A stretch of 64,000 nucleotides of DNA from Bursaphelenchus xylophilus (GCA_904066235.2 CAJFCV020000003.1:5704001-5768000), one strand, 5' to 3'. Positions 1 through 12,849 are shown, counted from the stretch's first letter. The notes: a model not told the origin generated them from the sequence alone. Numbers and translations: made by a program.

Positions 1-196
1 CCCGGCTTCCATCCGATATATCTCTGTTCAGTTCTCAGTATTCCTTCGAGTTGGTTGCCAGATCGCTCTTCCGAAACAAACGACCATGTATTAAAAAACG
101 GTTACAAGACCCAAATATACGGAAAAACACTTCTTTCATTGCAACGGAATGCCACAAATTATTTTTTGTTAAAAAAGGCGGGAACTTCAGGCGTTT

Positions 197-1450
197 AAAG
201 TACGCACTTCTGGAAGCCTAGCAATACACTTGGCCAAATACAGATTATTTCCCGTCGGGACCCGTGAAATATGAATTTTTTCCCACGACCCCCCCTCGAA
301 TTTTTTTTTTGCTGGCGAGAATCGCGAGAATGTTTTACGGGGACTAGCTGGTTGCATTTTTTTATTATACTTGATGAAGCTTTGACTAATTTTCTCCGTC
401 CCGCTGGTGAGATGCGCGTTTTTGTTGAACCCCATCCAGTGCAAGATCCCCAACTTGTTCCTAAACAGACTAAAGGATGGCAGATACATCAAAGTGAGTT
501 CCGTTTCTCTTTGTTTTGTTAGTTTTAGGTAAAAAAAGCTTAGCTGGAAACAATAGGATGCGTTTTGTATTATACTTGATGAAGTTGCGACCAATTTTTT
601 AGGGTATCTTCACTGTTCTCGACCCAAAGCTCCGTGACGTTTTGGAACGCATAGAGATCTGTCCTCACCGTGGTCTCCGTCACTATTGGGGTCTTCATGT
701 TCACGGTCAGCACACCAAGAACGTCGGCTGTAAGGGACGTACTGTCTGTCGTTGTATCCAAGAAGAAGGGAGGATAGGCCGACCTGGCGCCGTTTTCATT
801 GGTTTCCCATCTTTAAGTTATCCTTTATGTTGTTCATGTTAATGAGAAGGAGAAAAATAAACTTATTATTATATTATTCCTGTTTAATCTTTTAGGAAGT
901 AATAATCTATTCTTTTTTTGAAGGTTTTTGTTTAGAATAGGTAATAAAAGGTAATGAATATATGTCAAACATGTGCAGGTTATTAAAGATGAATGTTAGT
1001 TATAGCGATCATAACGTCTCTCTTAGTGTCAATGTTGCTACTCCTTCCAGAAAGTAGCCGGACCAATTTCTGGCGCTTGAACTGTGCGAAAAAGGTGTCC
1101 GAGCGACAGCCCGAAAAAGCCTTGCACGGTGCAAAAGGAAAGAAATTGCACAGGTGCAAAGGAAAGTTTTGTCTTCGCACAGTGCGTGTCACCGATTTCA
1201 GTCTGGCGACCTTCCGGAAGGACTTGTAATAATGAACTGTTATTAATCCTGAAATCATGCCGGCACCTCGAAAATGTTTTACACGCAGTAAGGAAAAGCC
1301 GTGAAAAAATATTGCCGAAAAACTATTCTCGCCAGCAAAAAAAAATTCGAGGGGGGTCGTGGGAAAAAATTCATATTTCACGGGTCCCGACGGGAAATAA
1401 TCTGTATTTGGCCAAGTGTATTGCTAGGCTTCCAGAAGTGCGTACTTTAA
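197..1450. mobile_element. DNA transposon-like element with long terminal inverted repeats carrying a host gene fragment
   Basis: The left end (from about 197, AAAGTACGCACTTCTGG) reappears inverted at about 1318-1450. The match runs near-perfectly for roughly 135 bp and includes a run of C beside a run of T and the block GCTGGCGAGAAT. TA dinucleotides flank both ends, compatible with a TA target duplication. Between the arms lie a piece of a ribosomal protein S18 gene and AT-rich sequence with no transposase frame. I read it as a non-autonomous foldback or TIR element. The superfamily is not certain. Confidence 0.75.
415..775 (+). pseudogene. RPS18: Ribosomal protein S18 gene fragment, intron-containing, frameshifted
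   Basis: Two stretches match the C-terminal half of the 40S subunit protein S18 (uS13). At 425-493 the frame reads LNPIQCKIPNLFLNR..KDGRYIK, the counterpart of the family's NPxQYKIPDWFLNRQKD segment. After a GTGAGT donor and a TTTTTTAG acceptor, 603-773 reads [13 protein letters not shown]...[10 protein letters not shown]...GQHTK...GRTV, the RNA-binding end of the protein. The reading frame before 425 (RPAGEM, for the family's KRAGEL) and the final VSKKK-like codons are out of frame, and the N-terminal half is missing. Because an intron is kept, this looks like capture of genomic DNA rather than a reverse-transcribed copy. It lies wholly between the arms of the surrounding inverted-repeat element. 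Confidence 0.8.
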
Positions 1451-2550
1451 TTTTAGGCCAGTGGGTCCTTCCAAGGCCCTGGGGTGGTCAGCGACACGTT
1501 TTTTTTCGGATTTCGGTCCGCGGCCCGGCCGTCGAAAAACAAGCCCGACCATCTAGGCAATCAGTTCACTTCCGGAGAGGTTTAAAATGAACTTTTCCCA
1601 TCCTACCGCCTTTTTTAAAAGCACTTAAAAGTGCCAAAATGTGCTATGAATGGCACTACGACTTTTCGGGTCAGCGACAGTTCGGGTAAACGATATTATG
1701 AATCGCGTCGGTATCGCCGTTGTATGCATGGGGGAGGCTAGGAGAAGGTTTCGTTAGTATAAAAAATAAGATTGATCGCGTTCTAGGATAGCTTATCACC
1801 TATTTTGAGTTTCTCTGAGATACTTCATGTCACGAACTTCTCGGCTATGTCTGATAAATTTTTTGACCCAATCAACGCTTTTTTGGTCCTAGAACTTTGG
1901 AAGGACATCGGAGAATTATGTATAAATTTGGTTATCTGTAACACTTAACAACTTTGTAGTTGATCCAAAGTCATTTCTGTAGTTTCGTAACCATCCTGCG
2001 TCAATAAATCGTAATGGACGTTTTTTTCCCCAGGACGCTTTTCCCCAAGATTATGTTTTTGAAAGTTAATGAGAGTACAAGTAAAAGGTTTTAAAATTCA
2101 ACGTGCCGAACGACCTCAGAATCGACATTTTTTCAACCATTTTTTCAAAAATTTTACAAGATTGCTTTATAAAAAGTGGTCACTAGTTGAAAAAATAAAA
2201 TTATTAATGCTCCGGGGCCCGGCAACCCTAGTATTTGCCTTGACCCCGTAAGGGCGGCCCCGTAAGGGCCTGTTTCCGGCCGGTAGTATCGACACCGACC
2301 TGTCGATATCGATATTTCGATACATATGAAAATCGCAATAAAGGGTCCCCAAAATTATATTTTCGCTTTGTCGAGACTTATCAATTTATCTTTTGTAAAA
2401 AACGAAGACAAAACTGTTGTTATAATTATGAGATTTGCTAAATCGTAAGCTCCATCGCCAAAAATCTTTTGTGAAAAAATATTTCAAGAATGCCAATCAT
2501 CTTCCAACAAAGATTTTTCCTGTTCAAAGATTTCAAACGCGTCCGACATT
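1451..2550. other. Intergenic, scattered short repeats, no gene seen
   Basis: No open frame here looks like a protein. The motif GGGTCAGCGACAG occurs near 1668 and is related to the ends of the foldback that begins near 2551. A TATCGATATTTCGATA-rich stretch at 2300-2330 resembles one near 3930-3970. The region seems to be built from decayed repeats. Confidence 0.5.
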
Positions 2551-3881
2551 TCGGGTCAGGGACAGGTCGGGTCAACGATACCGTTTAATATTTTCGCTTC
2601 GGGACTAGACATGGCTAGTGGGCCGGGCCGAACGAGTTTTAAAGGCCCCGGGGCCGGGCCGACCTCTTCCGGCCCCCGGGCCGGGCCGGCCGGGGCCCCC
2701 CGCCAGGCCCCCAATCGGCCCCCAATGACTAAAATTCCCAGTCTCAAAGCGAAAATTAGGGTTGCCAATAAAAATAAAACGCAGAGCCAAGAACCGATTG
2801 GGTCTTTTGAAGTATATACATCGCAATGGTTGGTAATTTTTTGTTTCAAAAACTTTTTTTTTCGATTTTTATAACAAAAAAATGGGGGCTAAGATAGTAC
2901 AACCCCCAGTCCAGTTCAGCCCCCCTTGGCCCAGTATAAGCCCCCTCATCCAATCTGAAGCGCTTGCTCGGGATGGGGTTCTCTCGGCTACGATCATCGT
3001 TGCCTGAACCACAAGAACGAATTTGGACGGTGACTGGGGGTCTCAGCTAAAACGCCGGGTGTCATTTTACTCTAATTTCCATTTTTTGTATTATTCTAAT
3101 TTTTTACTTATGGGGTGTGTGAAATGGACAAAACAGTGGGGGTTTGAACTACCAAAGCCCCAAAAAAATGTGTTATATCTCGTAATGAATGCAGTATTTA
3201 TATTTACAGTTCGGCCCCCGGTCGGCTCCCGGCCCGGCCCGGCCCCCAGGGGCCGGGCCGGGCCGGGCCGAGAAAATTTGAAGGGGGCCGGGGCCGGGCC
3301 GACCTCTTCCGGCCCCCGGGCCGGGCCGCGATTTTCGGCCCGGCCCGGCCCCCCAGCCATGTCTATTCGGGACGGGGAAAAAGGATTTTTTGAAGAACTT
3401 GAACAAATTTTTGAAATGTTTTCGCCTCGGGACTTAGGAAAAAGAATTTTTTGGAGAATTTGAACAAATTTTTGAAATGTTTTCGCTTTTATTTGCATAC
3501 AATAATTACGACTATCTTCTTACTCCACTCTTTGGCACTGTCTGTGTTTTTAAAAATCCCGTGCTTCCAGTTCAAAACATAAACAATGGATACGATTTTC
3601 TTATTTGCACGTCGCTTATAAACGTTATTTTCCTAAAAAAATTGAAAAATAAACCTCAATTCTCCAAAAAGTCCTTTTTCCCCAGTCCCGGAACGAAAAC
3701 ATTTTAAAATTTTGTTCATATTTTCCAAAAAATTGTTTTTCCCAAGTCCCGAAGCGAAAAAAATACAAAATTTGTTCCAATTCTTCAAAAAACCCTTTTT
3801 CCCGAGTCACGAAGCGAAAATATTAAACGGTATCGTTGACCCGAAGTGTCGTTGACCCGACCTGTCGCGACCCGAAACGCC
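2551..3881. mobile_element. Composite foldback element with G+C-rich GGCCGGGCC blocks
   Basis: A block at about 2551-2606 (ACAGGTCGGGTCAACGATAC, then TTTAATATTTTCGCTTCGGG) recurs inverted at about 3800-3870. Inside, two G+C-rich blocks (2610-2720 and 3205-3360) share CGACCTCTTCCGGCCCCCGG, and the flank GACATGGCTAG of the first is inverted beside the second. Copies of a unit resembling GAACAAATTTTTGAAATG followed by TTTTCGC occur at 3370-3485 and, inverted, at 3640-3830. The same unit is found again at 43.6-43.8 kb. No transposase frame is visible. Confidence 0.65.
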
Positions 3882-4347
3882 GTAGCACCGTTTCAAATGC
3901 CTCTATTTATACGTACTACTTCATATGTAACGGTAGATATCGATATTTTTTACCAGAATATCGGCGATACGGTAGGCATCGACTCCCATCCTTGGTCTGG
4001 ACGATATGCGGCGAGGGTTCGAGGATTCTCTGTCTCGCTTGGAAATCCATTGAAATAACAGATGGAGCTGTGGAAACTCGAACTGCCCTTGTATTACTTA
4101 CGGTTCTCTACCAGTCCGGGAAAAGCTGAAAAGCCATAAGACGGTCATAAATAATTAGACAACTTTATTGAGAAGTTTATTCATATAATCCGAAAGGCAC
4201 CTGAGTTGAGTGAGAATCGAGGCATTAAGACCGGTAAAACGTTTGAGGGGAGCTGAGATCAACAAAATGAATCGTCGAATGTCTAAATAACTTAGGGAGA
4301 AGGACTCATGGACAACAAACATAGAATCTCTTTAAATAAAGCGAAAA

Positions 4348-7300
4348 TCATGATGAGAGAGCACTTTCAGGGGGCTGTTCCCAGAGCTGAGTTATCGACA
4401 CCAACTGGGCAAAGACAATGTTCAGAGGTGTTTTTATCGCCTTCCTGGTCGGCTTTTCGCGTTGACAGGTGAGAATCTGCTTGAAAGCTTTACGGAAATC
4501 CCTCGAGAACCGGGAATAGATCAATGGATTTAGCATTGAGTTGATGTGACCAGCCCAAGTGATCAAGGAGAAGATCAATTCGTGGTTCCCAACACACTGA
4601 AAAACGATTTTATTACTGTTCAGTTTTTAGGGTATTCCAATCTAAACACTGGAGGACCCATGAGCCAACCTATAGATGACTTCGGTGCGTGAAGTCATCT
4701 CCAATGTGAAAAGTTTACAAAAAAAGAGGAGGGGATGGGAAGGCGGCAGAGAAAGGCAGAAATTTGATAAAGAGAGATTGCGCAACGTTGCGTCAGACAA
4801 CTTTTAACTTTGGACTAATTAACCTCGTTATATCGTTTTTTTTGAACAATTATGAATACAAATGAATATCGAAACTTATGAAAACGGTTTTCTACATAGC
4901 GCGCTACAGCGTATCGACAAGACGCCATATTGATTAAACATTGGTCAGGAAAAAGCTTCAACTACGCATTATCGACGTGCACTGGCAAAGAATTTTAAAC
5001 GTCGTGACACATTTTCTGGGCATACAAATATTTAGAAATGGCTCGGCTTATATATATGCCATTTTCTGACGTGGTTCTCCATTGAAAGTAGGGATTATGG
5101 CTAAAATTGACAACTTACAGATGGGCATACAGCTATGAACGGTGAAACAATGAAGAAGGGCAGCCAGCACAAGATAAATGCCCCGACAATGATAGATAAG
5201 GTCCGGGCGGCCCGTTGTTCATGAACGTACTTCATCATCTGTCTCGACTTCTCACGCATCCCGGTTTTCTTCTTGTCCTTCGCCATTTGTTGCGCCAGAA
5301 GGCAGGTTTTGACGTCTGCGTTCTAAAGATCATTTCAACTTATAATACCGTTCTGATTTATGTAAAATTTTTGTAATCCAAAGCACGTCCAACTCAGAAG
5401 TAATCATAATATTATGCATGCATATATGTCCCCGGACCTAAATTTTTGACAACCCATATCTCAAATGAAAATAACTCCATCACTTTGAAACTTGTCATGT
5501 ACACTAGTCATTGCAGCCAGAATTTTCCGCGAATTTTTTTCGTATGTCTTCCCGAGAATTATGATCAGCCATCGAGGGCAACGCCGATTTTTTTGTTTTC
5601 GATGTGATGAACGGAAACTGACTACATGTGATCAATTACGTGAAGCGGTGCACCGCGGTGCGCTCGTTGTCCTTCTAGCCCACCTCTAGCAGTCGTATAG
5701 AGCAGTTTTAGCCCGTGGCCAAGATTTATCAGCAGTTTCGAATAATTTACCTAGGTGATCAGAATTTTTTTCCCTTAATTTCTGGAAAAGATCCAAAAAA
5801 TTGCACTGACCAGTGAAGCGAAAATTGGCAGTTAAATTTTGGAACGTGTAGCCCGATTAACAACGGAGCTAAAGGATGGTCAGGAATACATGTTAGAGAG
5901 GATGAGTGAGGATACAAGACTTCCGGAAAAAATTGAAATTTTTTCTGAATACTTGTTTTGAAAAGTATGTAAATTGAAAAAATTGAAGATTTTTATTGCT
6001 CGTGGTTTAAAAACCACTTTTTACTCATCATTATTGACTTTGAGATGTTATGATTTTTTCACTCCCCAAAGTCGAGTTTGGGCCTAAGGCTACTTCCCAT
6101 AACAAGAATTCACTTTAAGACGGAGCCTATTTTGGAGGATTCTTCGTTTTTCTGGGCTGGTGAAAGATCAGTCCTCCGTGCTATCAGTCACTTTTCCCAC
6201 CCAAACTCAAAACTGGGAGAGCAAATTCAGAAAAACTTTTACTTTCTCTCTGAAAGTTCTGTTTCTTCGCTCTTACCTAAACGAATTTTTTTCAAGCACT
6301 AACCTTATTAAGAACAACCATGGAGGCTTCTTTCTTCATGTTGTTGATTCCAATCATATCTGCATCATTCTCTCTTCGAGTCGTTCCGACTGTCGAATTA
6401 GACTTATTTATATGGCGGTACAAGGTCTTTGGAACGCTCTCGGCCGCTTTAACGCAACTTTCCGAGGACTTGGTCCTTTCGATTTCCCCTTGAGAGCTGG
6501 AGCTCCTTTCAGACGCCTGGGCAATTAGATTACCCGGTTTGTCAACGACTTACTGTTTTCTGTATAGAGGGACTATTCTCGGAACGGGAGAGGATAACCC
6601 GGCTTCCCTCTTCCTTCTGTTGGATCCGTTGCGTGTTCACGGCAGCTCCGTTTGCCGCCAGAATCACATTAGCGATCGCCGATGTTTTGGGTCGGGCGCG
6701 GCCGAAATGAATGCGGAGTTGAGCGGCCGTGTCGTCAAAACCGGGTCGCCAATTCTTGTTTTTTACCTGGAATTAAACAATTAACCACCCTTAATTGGTG
6801 TTTCTGGGGAGCTTGAGGAAATGTGAGTGTGGAATTAGCAAGAAAATTATTTGACTTTTTTGTGTTTTTCTGTATGCTCTTTATTTTAAAAAAACACAGG
6901 GGGCACAATCGAGATTTGTTAAATTTTTCTATTATACATGATGATAGCGCAATTCATGTTTTCCTAAAAGATTTTAAATGTGTTCTTTTCTCATGCTCAG
7001 AAAAGAAATCTACAGTGCTGTCTATGCGTGAAATAGAGAACCGCCTTTATTTATTCAAGGTAATCTCACCTTCTTAACCCCGTCTTTCATTTGCCTGGAA
7101 TGTCTTGTAGCAATCAAAAACACACGTCCATAAGCGAAGAGGATTAATATCATTGGAATGTAAAAGGAAACGAGGGACGAGAAAGCGACGTAGATCCAGT
7201 TATCGGTGAAAACACATTGATATTGGTCCTTGTAGAGATGCGGGGAGGTCTTGCGCCACCAGATTATCGCCGGAAAAGCAAGACCTGTAATGCTTTTGTG

Positions 7301-7929
7301 TACAGATTTTAAAATTTTCTTTTTGTATTGTGAACAAAATCCTAAAAAATCCTAATTCTCCATTTAAATTTTGAAGTGGAATTTTAACTTACAGGCAGAC
7401 ATTACCCATACAAAAACAATGGCGATTAGAATCCGTCTCTTGGAAACCTTGTCTCTGTATCCGATGGGATCTTGGCCAGCCATGTACCTGTCTAGACTGA
7501 TGACACAGAGATTCCAAATAGAACTGGTCGATGCCAAGATATCGAGAGCATGAAAAATATCGCACATGGTGAGACCTTGAATGTGTTAATGGGTGACATT
7601 AAATCAGACCACTCACCTAATAGCCAAACATGTCGGGTCATCTCAAACAAACTGTTCAAGGGCATCACGACCATGCCTACTACGAGATCGGCAAAAGCTA
7701 ATGACACAATCAAATAACCTGTAGGATTCCGGAGGTATTTCTTGGTGCACACTGCCACCACAACAAGGACGTTACCCGAGACTGTCAACAGACAAAGCCC
7801 GGCCAACAACACGCCCATCAAGGGATGCCGCCACTCCGGGTCCGGTGGAGCAGTCCGGTTCTGCTGATCCAGAAGAGCAATGGCCCCCATGAACGTCGGC
7901 GGAACCAGTCCGTGTGTGGCATTGCGCAT
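4348..7929 (-). CDS. Amine-type G-protein-coupled receptor (catecholamine-like pocket), 7 exons, about 529 aa
   Basis: Exons on the minus strand: 7929-7617, 7575-7393, 7284-7070, 6766-6554, 6516-6304, 5322-5119, 4596-4348. All junctions keep frame. Class A receptor landmarks are present: GNVLVVVAV and [10 protein letters not shown] in TM1-2, the amine-binding Asp in HALDILAST of TM3, DRY in [18 protein letters not shown] in TM5 (the serines that contact catechol rings), CWLPFF in TM6 and NPLIY in TM7. Exons four and five (213 nt each) encode a long third intracellular loop ending in a basic [10 protein letters not shown] segment. A pyrimidine-rich acceptor ends 3 nt before the start codon, so a 5' UTR intron or spliced-leader site is likely. 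Dopamine, octopamine or tyramine are all plausible ligands; I cannot assign the subtype. An AATAAA signal for this strand lies near 4155-4160. Confidence 0.9.
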
Positions 7930-7935
7930 AGCCTG

Positions 7936-10150
7936 AGAGGAAATAGGGGATTAGTGAACGCACAAACACAGAGGGGTGATATAAAACACATGAGCCGGAT
8001 CCGGGCCCGGGTTTCAACACGGACAAAGTGGGATATCTGGAGACGACCAGCTCAGCGCGAACACCGCCTCCTCCCTCTTCCAAAATAGAACGCACCTTTA
8101 ATTGCCAGAACTGCATTCTCAAAACGCCCTTTGACACGCCAAGTAATAACTTATAAGTTCTTTATTAACCCACCAGCCAGAACGATTTCCCGCGAAGCCC
8201 GTAGGATATAGCTTCGGATTAAAAAACGACGGGAATTACTGGAGAATGCGTCATACCGAGATATGGGGATAATTATTTCGCGGTTGGGATAAGCTACCGT
8301 GAAAAGCCCTTTTCGGTTAAAAGGGTCCTTTGGTTATGGAATAATTAAATGCATAAAACAAGACCACTTAAAACTGAATCTCTACGATCGATAAGTTTAT
8401 ATGTTAAACATCTCCAGCCTCCCCTTAAAATCAGGAAAACACGGCAATACACTGCCGTCCTTGGCGATGACGACCACGGCCCCAGCTGGAAGTTGGCCCA
8501 TTTTGGCCGATCACCCGCGGGCCTTGTTCTCAAACAAAGCCTATTAGGGCAGCGTTGTGACAAAGGAATGCATAAACGCTCTCCCAAAACGGTGAAAACG
8601 TCGAGACTGAAACAATTGCCCTGCCCGTCCACAGAATTCGCGCGGGTAATTGATGCTAGAATCAATTAGAATGGCCATACAGGTCTTCGGAAGCCTTGGG
8701 TGGGGGCGGCACGATAAAAAGCAGGGAAAGAAAGTAAACTTCGGCGCGAAGCTGGTCCTCGATAAAAACGAACTTAGTAAAGGAATAAAGAAGTAACTCA
8801 AAATGCCCTCAAGGCATGTTAAGCCAATGGGAAAATCGAGGATTTCCATGGTTTTGCATAAAATCGGTGATTACCCGGCCCCGTTTTCCGGCCCACCGGC
8901 GTCTCCAAAAAGCCTGAAGCACCTCGATTAGCGGATTCAGAAGTTGGGAGACTTCAAGCGAACTGCCGGCCCTCCATTTACATATTACCCTTTGGATTGG
9001 CACAGATAAAAGACAGTGACAAAAATACGCGGGGCGGGGCACCTGGCCAAGTTGCAGTAAGTTCGTTGCCTGCTCTCAAGGCACGTCCAAGTCGTGAGAA
9101 ACATGACGGACATCCCCTCGATCAAGTCCGGCGATTAGATTTCCGGAGGCAACGGCCAGAAAAAGAGAAAAATGGGAATTGGAAGGGCCGCAGACAGGGT
9201 GCGGGGAAGGGCTGAAACGAGGCGGAATGTAATAAAAAGTTCCGGTACATCATAATGCCTATATTATAGTTTTGGAATTACAAGACAAAGTGGATCTCTC
9301 AAGAAGGCGGACACATACGGAACGCGCCTCGAGGCGTCGCTCCAAACAAAGCCCGGCCCGAGGGAGTTTCGGCCGCGAACATTCCGGCAATAAATATTGC
9401 TTAAGACCTATTTGGGCCGAGACTTGGTTTTTTCGTATTTCCGGAGTTCGGATCAGGCAATTTTACGGGGCCAGATCAGAGAGCGGATCAAGGGAAAGAG
9501 TCTCTTCACTGGATTCGACTCTGATTAATGGGTCCCAACCAAAACATCCGTCCTCACCTCACCTCTCCATCCATCTCAAGTAAACCTGTCATTCGAAATG
9601 ACACTTCGAATTACTGAAGAAAGTAGAGTGGCGACAAAATTATTTTTTTCGTAATTCAAAAGAACAAATTTTTTTAAATCTTTAAAGTTTTAACTCAATA
9701 AACCCTGCTACGTGAATATGAAGTAGACCTCACACTAAGTGCACGAATACGGGCCCTACAGCCTCATCCGAATAGATCTGCAAAAGCATAGGCAAGGATG
9801 GAAAAAAATTCTAAGAAACACAAGGATACCGTTTAAGATATGTCTACACTGCAATGGAGTTAATACGGTTCAAGCATTGCATAGCATTATTTAAAATATA
9901 AGAGCCTAATTAAACAGTGGAAAAATATGTAGACAAAAGATTATCAAAACTGAAATATTGAGTTACTGAGAGTAAAGGGAAACCTGAGAAATGTGATTAC
10001 CAAACTTAATGTACTTTCAAACAAACGTCAGGCCTTAATAACACGGCGGATTTATAAAATTACCATAACTTGCGTAAAAAACGGCCAAGTAATTATATTC
10101 TTTCTGAAAGATCCAGCAATTTGTGCTGTTTAGGAATCCGGGGTCAAGAA
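7936..10150. other. Upstream region of the amine receptor, no gene seen
   Basis: This stretch holds no protein-like frame or RNA gene I can recognise. Base composition is more mixed and G+C-richer (8.4-9.5 kb) than the AT-rich repeat regions. It could contain the promoter and 5' UTR exons of the receptor gene transcribed leftward from 7929. Confidence 0.4.
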
Positions 10151-10156
10151 ATTATG

Positions 10157-11025
10157 GATGACGTGGGGTCTGGCGGTGCAGGTTCGGGAGAGCCCTTCCG
10201 GGTGATCGCATTTTCGGTCGATGCAAATTCGGGTGGCGCATATTCGGGTGATTTTTGAAATGGATGAATTCCCGGGTGATGAAAAAATACATATTGTACC
10301 GATGGCGACAAAGTATGACGTAAGTTTGTTAAAATTTTAATTTTTTTTTCATCATCATTTTCTGTTTTATTTTTTGATTTCTGATGGTAGAAACCCCCAG
10401 AACAAATAAAAAATTATCAAATAAAAAATTATTCATAAAATTTACAGTGATTTTTAGTATTACTTAAAATTAACTAACAGCAATTTTTGAGCAACATGGA
10501 TTCCATTTTCGGGTTCCTGATGGTACTTATTTCATATAAAGGTGGTCATATAAGATCTCGGAATTTTTTTTCCCCAAATCGCGATTTTCGGTGCACAAAA
10601 AAGTCGACGCCCAAATCGTAAAATTGGCGTCGACTTATTTTTTTCTCGGCACCGAATTCTGAAATTCGGTAAATTTTTCTAAGTTTTTCGAAATCAGTGC
10701 ACAAAGTCTTAAGTCTGCACCGAAGACTTAAGTGCTTAAGTCAGCACCGCATTTCGGAATTCGGTGCTGAAAAAATTAAGTTGACGCCAATTTTTCGATT
10801 TGGGCGTCGACTTTTTTGTGCACCGAAAATCGCGATTTGGGGAAAAAAATTTCGAGATCTTATATGACCACCTTTATATTTAGTAGCCATAAGTACAATA
10901 TTTTCTTCACCACCCGAGAATTCAAAAGCCCCAAAAAAATCCATCACCCGAAAATGCGATCACCCGAAAGAGCTCACTCTAACTTGCACCACCCGACCCT
11001 GCGTCACCCATTTTTTCAGTCACCC
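10157..11025. repeat. Nested foldback: inverted minisatellite arms around an inner inverted repeat
   Basis: The outer arms are short tandem units of the CGGGTGAT type. They read GGGTGATCGCATTTTCGG at about 10200 and, inverted, as ATCACCCGAAAATGCGATCA at about 10935-10965. Inside, an inner palindrome pairs GGTGGTCATATAAGATCTCG (10541) with its inverted copy at 10853-10872. It also holds GCGTCGACTT/AAGTCGACGCC blocks and a G+C-balanced centre around 10700-10745. No coding frame is present. Confidence 0.7.
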
Positions 11026-11297
11026 CTTGAATCCAACCTATGTTTTCCCTATTGTCTGAAGTCAACGGACCACGTAAACTTCCATAAAAGCATAGAAGTC
11101 TTTTTATAACAGAAATAATTTTTTTTGCTTCTTATGACGGATGAAATGAATTAAAAGCTTTACAGTCTTACCCATATCAATAATACATTCCTGCACTCTT
11201 CAAAGATTGCTCCCTTCCCGACGACTGGATTCTTAATTTATGATGTAATTTTGATTCTCAGATTTTACAGGGTGCGCCAAATCCCCTACGGGCTATC

Positions 11298-11448
11298 AGT
11301 CTGTCGGAAAAATAACGGCGGATCGTCGCATCAAAATGTCTCGGCTCGCCGCTGTCGCGCACCAAATCCCAAGCCGCAGCTTGCAGTCGCAAAGCGATGA
11401 TGGGCGATTCCGAAGGGCAACGATCCGCCGTTATTTTCCCGACAGACT
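11298..11448. repeat. Short inverted-repeat element (MITE), AGTCTGTCGG ends, copy 1
   Basis: Terminal inverted repeats AGTCTGTCGGAAAAATAACG and its complement enclose about 150 bp. The repeat continues inward as GCGGATCG. A second copy lies at 12491-12648 with the same ends and a similar interior (AAAATGTCTCG, GTCGCAAAGCGATGA, GGGCGATTCCGA). The element has no coding capacity. Confidence 0.8.
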
Positions 11449-12490
11449 CATATAATGGTACAAAAGCAAACTGGACAAGCTTCCAAGAAGCTAACAAGGT
11501 TCCAGACAAAATTAATCGTATACGGCACTTTTCTCGCCGCTCGCAACTAAGGCCCTTGAAACATTGACCCCGAATTAAAAATTGGAAATACTATCTTTGC
11601 CGTCGCATGCTCTGAGCTAAAGTTAATTTTTGATGCAACAGCGGTCGAATTTATATACTGGAATTGATTGAAATCAATGATTTATGTGCAAGTTTCTATG
11701 CGTGATTCCCAGAATCTTAGGCATCACTTTTACACATATAGTAAAAGCAACTAGAGTCTGACTAGTCGTTCTTGAAAAAGTATTTTTTTATCTGCTGCCT
11801 CTGGTGGATGAAAGTGTGTCTGTGGTGGCAGAGTTTACTTTAATGTTGCTCTTCGAGTGATCTTGGACTAGAGATTGCTAAAGTTATTATATTCGCCTGT
11901 GTCAGCATGTATCTATACAGCGCTATATTTATTTTTTCGCTTTCCAATCTGTGGTAACCTGAAACATTTCAAGTTTTGAAGGACCGTGTCTTCGATTCCC
12001 GCATGAACTTTTACATACAGGGTCTTACAAAAAACGTGAAGGAAAGTCGGAGGCTATAACTTCCGAATGTGCAGATTTTTTAGTATTCCAATTGCCCACT
12101 GTGTAGCCATGGAATTTTAGAGCAACATTGTCATGACCATTTCATGTCAATAGCAAAATTTCAAAAAATAAGGAAACCCCTGTCAGTGCAAGCAAGGATC
12201 AGACAAAATGAAAATTTAACTTAAGGTGATCAGTAAGAAACAATCGACAACAAACGGACAAGTCAAGATCGGAGTACGAAAGTAATAGAGGCAACCTTCA
12301 GAACAGTCATCTATTGATGACTTGTACCTCCATGGAGATGAAAGGTTGATTACAATGTAAATAATAAGCTACAGAATTTCGTAGGTAATGACATAAAAAA
12401 CTACTACACTTTTTCGGCTTTTTTTCGCGGCATACATTTTTCCACGTTTTGCATTGTGCAAAGTCTGCCGCAAAATTTGCGGTGACCCTA

Positions 12491-12648
12491 TATCAGTCTG
12501 TCGGGAAAATAACGGCGGATCGTCGCAGAAAAATGTCTCGCCTCGCCTCTATCGCGCGACAAATCTTCAGCTTCGGCAGCCGTCGCAAAGCGATGACGGG
12601 CGATTCCGAGGCGCGATGATCCGCCGTTATTTTTCCGACAGACTGATA
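12491..12648. repeat. Short inverted-repeat element (MITE), AGTCTGTCGG ends, copy 2
   Basis: Same family as 11298-11448. Here the terminal palindrome extends to TATCAGTCTGTCGG at the left and its complement at the right. It sits inside a GCGGCAAAA-rich stretch (about 12400-12830) that itself looks repetitive. Confidence 0.8.
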
Positions 12649-12849
12649 CAAAAAAATGCGCCGCGGCGATTTTTCGATTGAGAAGTGCAAAAGATCGAAC
12701 GCACATTGCGGAAAGTTTGCGACAAAAAGTCTACGCACTTTTGAGAAAGCGTGATGCTCGCGGCAAAAAGTCGGTAGAATTTGCACAGTGCGTTTTTCTC
12801 TGACTGTTTTGCCGCTGCTTGGCAAAAGGCGGGATAAACGGGAGTATAT

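Noticed and set aside
2556..3498. Several long Gly/Pro/Arg-rich open frames over the GGCCGGGCC blocks on both strands
   Set aside because: They are by-products of G+C-rich repeats that lack stop codons; no conserved protein content.
11960..12010. Possible tRNA-like B-box word TTCGATTCCC
   Set aside because: No matching acceptor stem, D arm or anticodon arm could be folded around it.
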